Assembly (NCBI GenBank): GCA_015259045.1
Contig: JABZHD010000040.1
Coordinates: 1 to 7,989, forward strand
Reading direction: 5' to 3'
DNA: 7,989 nt
DNA from: Atopobium sp.
GTDB lineage: Bacteria > Actinomycetota > Coriobacteriia > Coriobacteriales > Atopobiaceae
In this document: positions 1 to 5,598 of the stretch, one piece after another
How positions within the stretch are numbered: the first letter of the stretch is position 1
Layout: each line of letters begins with the position of its first letter
The notes under the pieces: generated by a model
Seen by the model: the letters and a program-made list of their open reading frames with translations, nothing else
What the model was told of the DNA's origin: nothing
Databases searched by the model: none
Translations under genes and position numbers: made by a program

Positions 1-86
1 TCAAACGACTGAGCAGTATCAAGAATTTGCTGGATATCGTCACGCGTCAGACTGTTTGTATCAATCAAATGTTTAACTGAAAGCAT
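1..86 (-). CDS. pyrB: Aspartate carbamoyltransferase, N-terminal fragment (runs off window)
   Basis: Only the first 28 codons are present, reading leftwards from an ATG at 84-86; the gene continues beyond base 1. The peptide begins MLSVKHLIDTNSL and continues with an acidic helix ending ILDTAQSF. This matches the N-terminus of aspartate carbamoyltransferase, which condenses carbamoyl phosphate with aspartate in the cytoplasm as the first committed step of UMP synthesis. The pyrR stop codon overlaps the start (TAATG), and a strong ribosome binding site (GAGGGAGG) lies inside the last codons of pyrR, so the two are almost certainly co-transcribed and translationally coupled. The catalytic carbamoyl-phosphate motif lies outside the window. 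Identification rests on 28 residues plus the pyrR-pyrB gene order, which is a common arrangement. Confidence 0.8.
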   Translation of the reverse strand, partial: MLSVKHLIDTNSLTRDDIQQILDTAQSF

Positions 87-661
87 TAGTTTCCTCCCTC
101 AATAAAGGGGTCAGAATAGTCAGCTTCGTACAGCAATACGCAGTCCTGACCATCAATTTCTTTAACATTTAAGCTGACTACCTGGCTCTTTGAAGAAGGT
201 ACGTTTTTTCCTACATAGTCAGGTCTAATAGGAAGCTCACGATGACCACGGTCAACTACTACGGCCAATTGAACGCGCTCAGGACGACCATAGTCAATGA
301 GCGCATCAAGTGCTGCTCTGATAGTTCTTCCCGTCTGAAGAACATCGTCTACCAGCACAACACTTGTGCCCGTAATATCAAAATCGATATTAGTTGCATG
401 AAGCACCGGCGCAGTATTTCTTCTAAAATCATCGCGGTAAAAACTGATATCAAGTGAGCCAACTTTTGGCTTAAATCCGGTAAAACTCAAAATTTTTTCC
501 GCAAGACGAGAAGCCAAAACCTCTCCACGGCGAATAATGCCCACCAAAGCAACGTTTTCAATTGAATCGTTATTCTCGACAATTTCGTGAGCAATTCGTG
601 TAAGCATGCGGTCAAGGGACTGCTCATCCACAATGAGAGAGTGCGAACCTTCTTGAGCCAT
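86..661 (-). CDS. pyrR: PyrR bifunctional pyr operon attenuator / uracil phosphoribosyltransferase
   Basis: This 191-residue protein has the usual length of PyrR. It shows the type I phosphoribosyltransferase fold signature: the PRPP-binding loop VVLVDDVLQTGRT at residues 101-113, an N-terminal segment ALVGIIRRGEVLASRLA at about 38-54, the family segment DISFYRDD at 71-78, and DRGHRELPIRPDYVGKN at about 137-153. In the family, PyrR binds a stem-loop in pyr mRNA when UMP/UTP is high and represses the operon; many members also convert uracil and PRPP to UMP. The ATG at 659-661 is preceded by GGAGG with a 4-base gap, which supports the start. A hairpin followed by six T lies just upstream (674-709), consistent with autoregulation. 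pyrB follows with overlapping stop and start codons. Whether this copy has appreciable uracil phosphoribosyltransferase activity cannot be told from sequence. Confidence 0.96.
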   Translation of the reverse strand: MAQEGSHSLIVDEQSLDRMLTRIAHEIVENNDSIENVALVGIIRRGEVLASRLAEKILSFTGFKPKVGSLDISFYRDDFRRNTAPVLHATNIDFDITGTSVVLVDDVLQTGRTIRAALDALIDYGRPERVQLAVVVDRGHRELPIRPDYVGKNVPSSKSQVVSLNVKEIDGQDCVLLYEADYSDPFIEGGN

Positions 662-673
662 AGCGCCTCCAAT

Positions 674-709
674 AAAAAAGATACCTCACCTGACCAGGCA
701 CAAGGTATC
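674..709 (-). terminator. pyrR leader attenuator (rho-independent hairpin plus T-run)
   Basis: Read on the minus strand, GATACC (704-709) pairs with GGTATC (680-685). The stem can be extended by T-A, T-G and G-T pairs, and a short inner CCT/AGG stem closes on GGTC. It is followed directly by TTTTTT (674-679) and then by the pyrR ribosome binding site. A terminator between promoter and first gene is the classic arrangement for PyrR-controlled transcription attenuation. A second GATACC at 742-747 and an AAGGC/GCCTT pair (734-738 with 713-717) upstream could form alternative structures. I did not fold the leader computationally. Confidence 0.75.
682..695 (-). promoter_or_regulatory. Possible PyrR-binding loop in the pyrR leader
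   Basis: The minus-strand sequence GGTCAGGTGAGGTA matches the PyrR-binding consensus as I remember it (ARUCCNGNGAGGYU) at about 11 of 14 positions, including the GNGAGG core. It lies inside the attenuator hairpin rather than in a separate upstream stem, and the flanking pairing is weak. It could be a genuine site controlling termination or access to the ribosome binding site, or it could be a chance match. Confidence 0.4.
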
Positions 710-772
710 CAAAAGGCAAAACTATGACTATGAGCCTTACGGGTATCTCGTACCACATTTAAAGACACACAT

Positions 773-778
773 ATTGTA
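773..778 (-). promoter_or_regulatory. Candidate -10 box of the pyrR promoter
   Basis: TACAAT on the minus strand matches the -10 consensus at five of six bases and would start the transcript near 766, giving a leader of about 105 bases that contains the attenuator. No convincing -35 hexamer is present at 16-18 bases, so the assignment is tentative. Confidence 0.4.
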
Positions 779-789
779 CTCGTACAGAC

Positions 790-806
790 CCTAACTTTTG
801 GTTAGG
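790..806 (-). terminator. Weak hairpin between the ABC ATPase gene and pyrR
   Basis: CCTAAC and GTTAGG form a perfect 6-bp stem around a 5-base loop, starting 9 bases after the ATPase stop codon. On the minus strand no T-run follows, so it is at best an inefficient terminator or an mRNA 3' end stabiliser. On the plus strand it is followed by AATTTTAATT, but no rightward gene precedes it. Confidence 0.3.
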
Positions 807-814
807 AATTTTAA

Positions 815-1918
815 TTATCTCTTGAGGTGCTCGTAAGCTTCACAAACTTCATCCACAGGGCCAAGCATGCGCTGCTTGCCCTTCTCAATCCAAATGGCAC
901 GGTCACAAATGCGCTGGACCAGGTCAATGGAGTGAGAAACCAGAAGAACCGTAACATTATTAGATGCAACCAGCTCTTTGATGCGGTTCTCGCACTTTTG
1001 CTGAAAAAGGAAGTCTCCTACCGAGAGTGTCTCATCAACAATGAGCAGGTCAGGCTCCGTAACGGTAGCAATTGCAAAGGCAATACGTGCCACCATACCA
1101 GAGGAGTAGTTCTTGAGTGGCATGTCCATAAAGCCCTCAAGCTCAGCAAACTCTACAATCTGGTCAAAGTGCGAGTCAATAAACTCTTTCTTGTAACCAA
1201 GAAGAGCGCCATTGAGGTAGATGTTCTCTTTAGCAGTCAGTTCCATGTCAAAGCCAGCACCAAGCTCAATAAGAGGCGCAATAGTACCCTTGACCTCACA
1301 AGTTCCCTTAGAAGGCTCAAGTACGCCCGCAATGATTTTGAGCATGGTAGACTTGCCGGAACCGTTGGTGCCAACCAGGCCAAAAGCCTCGCCACGCTTT
1401 ACCTCAAACGAGATGTCATCAAGAGCCTTGAACTCCTTAAAAGCAACCTCGCCGCGTGCAAAGGCAATAAAATACTCTTTCAGCGAGTTGAACTGCTCAG
1501 AGGCAATGTTAAAGATCTCTGAAACGCCGTTTACCGCAACAACGGTCTCTGCATCCTCAGAAGGAAGTGGTGGACGCATAAAATCGTCATCACCAGCAAC
1601 AACTACCCAAGCGGTAACTGTCTGAGGGTTGTTGTGTGTGTCAAATGCATCAATGTAGAGATGATAGCGACCAGGCTCTGGGAAGGTATATGTCCACGAC
1701 GTATCAGGAATTGAATCACCAAATTGATGCTCTGTGGTATCCCAAAAACCCTCATCCCAACGGTCGTTCAAACTCCACACATAGTGGAATTTAAAGCCCT
1801 CAGGGTCTGCACCAATAATCTTAGGAGTAGCAGTTACAGTCTCTCCTGCACAAATCTCGTGCGTATCCAAGGAAACCTGAACTGACCAGCCTAACTCTTT
1901 ATTTGGTGACTCAGACAT
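815..1918 (-). CDS. Wzt/TagH-type ABC transporter ATPase with N-terminal beta-sandwich domain
   Basis: A 367-residue cytoplasmic ATPase. Residues 1 to about 108 form an N-terminal region rich in alternating beta-strand patterns (segments such as GETVTATPKI, TSWTYTFPEPGRYHLYIDAF and TVTAWVVVAG), which suggests a PKD/Ig-like beta-sandwich. A linker leads to VSEIFN (132-137), LKEYF and the ABC core: Walker A GTNGSGKST (183-191), the ELGAGF Q-loop region typical of polysaccharide exporters (218-223), signature YSSGM (271-275), Walker B LLIVDE (291-296) and H-loop His329. The core resembles ATPases that energise export of O-antigen, teichoic acid or other cell-surface glycans with a two-component membrane permease. 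No such permease is in the window: the neighbours are a LacI regulator and pyrR. The start ATG is preceded by AGAGGAG at suitable spacing. The ATPase call is firm; the exported substrate and the role of the N-terminal domain are unknown. Confidence 0.9.
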   Translation of the reverse strand: MSESPNKELGWSVQVSLDTHEICAGETVTATPKIIGADPEGFKFHYVWSLNDRWDEGFWDTTEHQFGDSIPDTSWTYTFPEPGRYHLYIDAFDTHNNPQTVTAWVVVAGDDDFMRPPLPSEDAETVVAVNGVSEIFNIASEQFNSLKEYFIAFARGEVAFKEFKALDDISFEVKRGEAFGLVGTNGSGKSTMLKIIAGVLEPSKGTCEVKGTIAPLIELGAGFDMELTAKENIYLNGALLGYKKEFIDSHFDQIVEFAELEGFMDMPLKNYSSGMVARIAFAIATVTEPDLLIVDETLSVGDFLFQQKCENRIKELVASNNVTVLLVSHSIDLVQRICDRAIWIEKGKQRMLGPVDEVCEAYEHLKR

Positions 1919-1948
1919 ACAACTCCTCTAATCAACTATTGCCTGAAC

Positions 1949-1954
1949 AGTATA
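1949..1954 (-). promoter_or_regulatory. Candidate -10 box for the ABC ATPase gene
   Basis: TATACT on the minus strand lies in the 76-base gap between the LacI gene and the ATPase gene and agrees with the -10 consensus at five of six bases. No good -35 box is visible at standard spacing. Read-through from the LacI gene is an alternative, because no clear terminator separates the two. Confidence 0.35.
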
Positions 1955-1994
1955 GCTGATTATGACGAGAAACCCGACTTTTTAAGAGACTTCT

Positions 1995-3023
1995 CTACTT
2001 CTGTGGTGCCGCTGTGGTGGTACGAACAATAAGCTTTGGAGCAATTCTAATTGCTTCAGGCTCATACCCCGCCTCAGATGCACGTATTGCATGCTCAAGT
2101 GCCACACGACCGCGCTCTAGGAGATTAAAGCGTACGGTGGTCAAAGAGAAGTTTGGCAGATAGTTTTCAAGAGAGTCGTCAACACCAACAATGCTGACAT
2201 CATCTGGCACGCTCAGTCCTACCTCTTCAAATGCCGCTATGATGCCAAGTGCCATCTGGTCATTTGCCGCATAAACTGCAGTAAAATCACGAGTTTCTCG
2301 CAGTTTTTTACCAATTTCATAGCCACTATTGGCGGTCCAATCGCCAGCTAAAGGCTCAACAGTTTCTAGCCCATACTCAGACATGGCGTCTCGCCAGCCC
2401 TTCTCGCGAAATTGCGAGTCAATAGAGTACGAAGGGCCTGCTACAAAACGGATCTTGCGATGACCAAGCTCATAGAGGTGATCAATGACAAGCTTTGAGC
2501 AGCCGTACTGATCTGAGTCAACGGTTGTGCAGTAAGGGTGCTCGTGCATGGTAAGAAGCACTGTTCCAAGGCCTGGCTGCGGTACAAATGATTCAAAGTC
2601 TGATGCCATAAGGCTCATGCTAATAATCATGCCGTCAACGGGAAGATTTGACATACGATAAGAAATGTCCTGCAGGCAGAGGCCGTCGTCGGAGCCTTTC
2701 TCAATCATTGTAATTGCATATTCATGCTCACGAGCTGCAGAAACAATACCATCAAGCGTGGCTAAGTTACCAAACTCGCGAATGTCGTACAAGCAAAGTC
2801 CCACCGATTGATACGAGCCAGACCTCAACGATCTACCTGCAAAGCTTGGCCTAAAGCCCATAGACTCCATTGCAGCCTGGACTTTTTCTCGCGTGGCCTT
2901 ACTGACGTTCTGGGCGCCATTAGCAACACGAGAAACGGTCTGCTGAGAAACACCAGCAACTTGCGCAACATCAGCCATTGAAACAGAGCGCTTATTTGAG
3001 CTAGAACTATGCGAGCGAGTCAC
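1995..3023 (-). CDS. LacI/GalR-family transcriptional regulator, divergent from the gal operon
   Basis: A 342-residue protein of standard LacI-family length. The DNA-binding domain is clear: helix-turn-helix SMADVAQVAGVSQQTVSRV (15-33), the NGAQNVSKATREKV segment, and a hinge region with FRPSFAGRSLRSGS (57-70). The rest is a periplasmic-binding-protein-like sensor domain, with segments such as VDGMIISMSL, YAANDQMALGIIAAFEEVG and DDVSIVGVDDS. The family typically releases or binds operators in response to sugars. The start is GTG (3021-3023), with GGAGG five bases upstream. The next in-frame ATG would delete the first 15 residues and has no comparable site. It is transcribed away from galM, so it is the natural candidate regulator of the gal operon and of itself. 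The true effector (galactose or another sugar) cannot be read from the sequence. Confidence 0.93.
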   Translation of the reverse strand: MTRSHSSSSNKRSVSMADVAQVAGVSQQTVSRVANGAQNVSKATREKVQAAMESMGFRPSFAGRSLRSGSYQSVGLCLYDIREFGNLATLDGIVSAAREHEYAITMIEKGSDDGLCLQDISYRMSNLPVDGMIISMSLMASDFESFVPQPGLGTVLLTMHEHPYCTTVDSDQYGCSKLVIDHLYELGHRKIRFVAGPSYSIDSQFREKGWRDAMSEYGLETVEPLAGDWTANSGYEIGKKLRETRDFTAVYAANDQMALGIIAAFEEVGLSVPDDVSIVGVDDSLENYLPNFSLTTVRFNLLERGRVALEHAIRASEAGYEPEAIRIAPKLIVRTTTAAPQK

Positions 3024-3044
3024 GAATTCCTCCGATTATCTGCT

Positions 3045-3060
3045 TGTTTACGTACTCATA
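3045..3060 (-). promoter_or_regulatory. Operator candidate A, upstream of the LacI-family gene
   Basis: The minus strand reads TATGAGTACGTAAACA, 22 bases before the GTG start. The same 16-mer with one change (15/16) occurs on the plus strand at 3231-3246, before galM. Each copy points towards the gene it precedes. Such a matched pair in a divergent regulator/operon region is expected for a LacI-family operator, although the motif is only partly palindromic (GTnTnnGT/ACnnAnAC when extended one base to 3061). Confidence 0.5.
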
Positions 3061-3230
3061 CTAACAGGCAGATTGACGTAACGCGATAAAATTGCATATA
3101 TAGCAGCAAATTAAACGTTCACGGTAAAAAAATAACCGTTCGGCGAGAAGGACTTTTGACCTGCGCTCTAACCGTTTGCCCCCGCAAAGATACCACTGAC
3201 TGAAAACTTAATAATTTCCTGTTAATTCGT

Positions 3231-3246
3231 TATGAGTACGTTAACA
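3231..3246 (+). promoter_or_regulatory. Operator candidate B, overlapping the galM promoter
   Basis: TATGAGTACGTTAACA is 15/16 identical to operator candidate A in opposite orientation. It overlaps the likely -35 element of galM, so binding here would block galM-galK-galT transcription. A partial third copy (TATGAGTA, 3264-3271) lies closer to the start codon. Confidence 0.5.
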
Positions 3247-3269
3247 TAGTATATGTAATGCACTATGAG
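3241..3269 (+). promoter_or_regulatory. Candidate galM promoter
   Basis: TTAACA (3241-3246, five of six matches to the -35 consensus) is followed after 17 bases by TATGAG (3264-3269, four of six). This would give a short leader ending at the GGAGG ribosome binding site (3279-3283). A competing reading uses TGTAAT (3254-3259, five of six) as the -10 box, with a poor -35 near 3230. The sequence alone does not decide between them. Confidence 0.4.
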
Positions 3270-3289
3270 TAGTATCTCGGAGGTATCCG

Positions 3290-4348
3290 ATGATTGATGT
3301 TCGACCCTTTGATAGTTTTGTTAACTCCCCTGCTGCGCTTACCTATACTATTCGCGGCGCTCATTCAGCAGTTAAATTGAGTAATTTTGGTGCAACCATT
3401 CTTGGCATTTCTGTACCAGATATCTATGGAACGCAAGCAGATGTCGTTCTTGGCTACGGCTTGTTTGACTTGTATTTAGATAACCCTGCCTGCTTTGGTG
3501 CTTCCATTGGACCTTCTGCTAATCGTGCAGATAAAGCAGAGATTCCACTTAATGGTGTTATCTATCATCTTCCTAAAAACAACGGTCCAGACAATCAAAA
3601 TAACCTGCATACTGATTTGGTTGCTGGTATCCATAAGCGCATTTGGCAAGCAGAAATCGATGAAGCACATAATACGGTAGTCTTCAGCATTGACCTGGTA
3701 GATGGAGAATATGGACTGCCAGGAAACCGTCATATTACCGCAACCTATCAGCTTGTTGAAGAAGCTGCAGAGTTAACGCTAAATCTTACGTATACCTGCA
3801 CAACTGATGCTGCAACGTTTGTAAACATGACCAACCATGTCTACTTTAACCTCAACGGTCATGATTCTGGTGATGTTCTTGGTCACCAGCTTACAATCCA
3901 GGCAGATTCATATCTGCCTCTACGAGATGACTCAGTTTCTGCAGGAACCATAGATTCTGTCGCAGGAACTCCTTTTGATTTCCGCACCCCTAAGACCATT
4001 GGCAAAGATCTTGACGCAGATAATGAGCAGCTCAAAATTGCTCGCGGTTATGATCACTGCTTTGCCATTAATAACTATGAAAATGGCCAGCTACGCCCCG
4101 CTCTTCTCGCCACATCAGAAAGCGGACGCTCACTAGAAATTCAAATTACCGCTCCTGGCGCCCATCTGTATACCGGCAACTGGCTTGACGAGGCGCGCAC
4201 AAAAGATGGCGCCATCTATAAGCCTCAGGCTGGTTTTGCATTTGAGAGCGAGTTTTATCCAGATTGTGCTCACCATGCAGAGTGGCCTCAGCCCACATGC
4301 ACGCCTGAGCAGCCATACAGCTCACAGATTGTTTATCGATTCTTTTAA
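3290..4348 (+). CDS. galM: Aldose 1-epimerase (galactose mutarotase)
   Basis: A 352-residue protein of normal GalM length. It interconverts beta- and alpha-D-galactose so that galactokinase receives the alpha anomer. By position, the family's active-site residues are present: Arg79 in the NRADKA segment, His107 in NNLHTDLVAG, His183 in TNHVYFNLNG, Asp255 in GYDHCF, and the catalytic-base Glu319 in GFAFESEFYPD. The usual HGG after the first histidine is replaced by HTD, and the following Gly is one residue further away, a local variant. No signal peptide or membrane segment is seen. GGAGG lies six bases before the ATG. It is the first gene of the galM-galK-galT operon, 38 bases before galK. 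Assignment to galactose rather than glucose or another aldose comes mainly from the operon context. Confidence 0.93.
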   Translation: MIDVRPFDSFVNSPAALTYTIRGAHSAVKLSNFGATILGISVPDIYGTQADVVLGYGLFDLYLDNPACFGASIGPSANRADKAEIPLNGVIYHLPKNNGPDNQNNLHTDLVAGIHKRIWQAEIDEAHNTVVFSIDLVDGEYGLPGNRHITATYQLVEEAAELTLNLTYTCTTDAATFVNMTNHVYFNLNGHDSGDVLGHQLTIQADSYLPLRDDSVSAGTIDSVAGTPFDFRTPKTIGKDLDADNEQLKIARGYDHCFAINNYENGQLRPALLATSESGRSLEIQITAPGAHLYTGNWLDEARTKDGAIYKPQAGFAFESEFYPDCAHHAEWPQPTCTPEQPYSSQIVYRFF

Positions 4349-4386
4349 GATACCTGGCTTCACAGCACTAAAGGGAAAGGAACACC

Positions 4387-5598
4387 ATGGCTCACACGTT
4401 TGACGAGAAAACCACAGCTCAGCTCAATCGCGCAAAAGAGCACTTTGAGCAAATGTTCGGAAAAGCTGACCGCTATCTTGCAGTACATGCGCCTGGTCGC
4501 TCCGAGATTGCTGGTAATCACACTGATCACGAGGGTGGTCATGTTATTGCCGGCGCCCTAGATGTTGCTATTGACGCTATTTGCGCGCCTAATAACCTGG
4601 GCGTTATTCGTGTTGCCAGCGTTGGATACGATCCTTTTGAGGTCAATTTCACAAATCTGGAACCCTCAGAGGATGAGTTCCTTACCACTAAGGCCATTAT
4701 TCGCGGCATGGCTGCAAACCTGGTCAAACTTGGCTTTGAGCCAACTGGTTTTGACATGGCAGTAGTAAGCGACGTACCTGGTGGCGGTGGACTTTCTTCC
4801 TCTGCTGCTTTTGAGGCTGCAGCAGGTCGCGCAATGGAAGCACTCTGGGAAGGTGGCAGCGAAATTTCTGCGGTTAAGCTTGCTCAGATGAGCCAGAACA
4901 CTGAAAACGTTTACTTTGGTAAGCCTTGCGGCCTTATGGATCAGCTTGCTGTTTGCCTTGGCGGCCTTGCCTTCATGAACTTTGAGGATTCTGCAGAGCC
5001 CAAGGCAGAAAAGCTGGATCTTAACTTTGAGGATTACGGCTACGCCCTCTGCCTTGTTGATGTTGGCTGCGACCATGTTGCCTTCACAGATGAATACGCA
5101 GCGGTCCCCGTAGAGATGCAAAAAGTTGCAGCAGCCTTTGGCAAGACTCGCCTCTCTGAGGTTCCGGTTGAAGACTTCCAGGCTCGCGTTAATGAGCTGC
5201 GAGAAGATCTTGGAGACCGCGCTCTTCTCCGCGCTATTCACTACTGGTACGAGAATGACCTGGTAGACAAACGCTGGGCAGATCTTCAGAACTCTGACAT
5301 TGAGTCCTTTATTGCACTCACCAACGCTTCTGGCGCAAGTTCCGGTATGTACCTGCAGAACGTTTCCACTTCTGGCTCATATCAGCCGGCTATGCTTGCC
5401 CTTGGCTTGGCCGAGAGCATCTTAAAAGGTTCTGGCGCCGTTCGCATTCACGGCGGCGGTTTTGGCGGCTCTATCCAGTGCTTTGTCCCTCTCGCCCTTG
5501 TCGAGACCTTTATCGCACAAATGAACCAGTGGTTTGGCGAAGGCGCTTGCCGCCACTACGCTATCTCTGACCAGGGAGCTTGTGCACAATGGCTGTAG
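4387..5598 (+). CDS. galK: Galactokinase (GHMP kinase family)
   Basis: A 403-residue galactokinase that phosphorylates alpha-D-galactose with ATP to galactose-1-phosphate. The galactokinase signature is APGRSEIAGNHTDHEGG (35-51), the GHMP ATP-binding motif is VPGGGGLSSSAAF (130-142), the catalytic Asp is Asp185 in CGLMDQLA, with Arg38 as its partner, and motif 3 is HGGGFGGS (355-362). In the best-known galactokinases the signature reads with Glu before His (GEHTD); here it is Asn44 (GNHTD), in a position that contacts sugar in characterised enzymes. I recall the GNHTD form from other Gram-positive anaerobes, so it may be a clade variant. AAAGGA lies five bases before the ATG. The stop overlaps the galT start by 10 bases, indicating coupling. 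Confidence 0.95.
   Translation: MAHTFDEKTTAQLNRAKEHFEQMFGKADRYLAVHAPGRSEIAGNHTDHEGGHVIAGALDVAIDAICAPNNLGVIRVASVGYDPFEVNFTNLEPSEDEFLTTKAIIRGMAANLVKLGFEPTGFDMAVVSDVPGGGGLSSSAAFEAAAGRAMEALWEGGSEISAVKLAQMSQNTENVYFGKPCGLMDQLAVCLGGLAFMNFEDSAEPKAEKLDLNFEDYGYALCLVDVGCDHVAFTDEYAAVPVEMQKVAAAFGKTRLSEVPVEDFQARVNELREDLGDRALLRAIHYWYENDLVDKRWADLQNSDIESFIALTNASGASSGMYLQNVSTSGSYQPAMLALGLAESILKGSGAVRIHGGGFGGSIQCFVPLALVETFIAQMNQWFGEGACRHYAISDQGACAQWL

Larger units (their letters stand above)
3024..3289. promoter_or_regulatory. Divergent lacI-galM control region
   Basis: This 266-base gene-free region must contain the promoters for both divergent genes. Besides the two 16-mer operator candidates it holds several dyads: ACGGT-N9-ACCGT at 3121-3139, TTTGC-CCCC-GCAAA at 3175-3188, and TGTTAA-N15-TTAACA at 3220-3246. 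TAACCGTT occurs twice in direct orientation (3133-3140 and 3169-3176). TATATGYAAT occurs on the minus strand at 3091-3100 and on the plus strand at 3250-3259; both could contribute to -10 regions. I see no small gene or RNA in it. Confidence 0.6.

Noticed and set aside
790..806. Plus-strand rho-independent terminator (hairpin followed by AATTTTAATT)
   Set aside because: No rightward transcript is expected to arrive there, and the T-run is short and interrupted. It is listed only as a weak minus-strand hairpin.
827..1522. 231-codon open frame on the plus strand opposite the ABC ATPase gene
   Set aside because: It is a shadow of the ATPase gene, has no recognisable domain, and its peptide has the composition expected of antisense reading.
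1983..1994. Terminator after the LacI-family gene
   Set aside because: The AGAG/CTCT stem is only four base pairs and has no T-run on the minus strand.
4666..5241. 191-codon open frame on the minus strand opposite galK
   Set aside because: Antisense shadow of a strongly supported galactokinase.
5580..5588. TTG start for galT three codons upstream
   Set aside because: The ribosome binding site AGGGAG would be only one base away; the ATG at 5589 has usable spacing.
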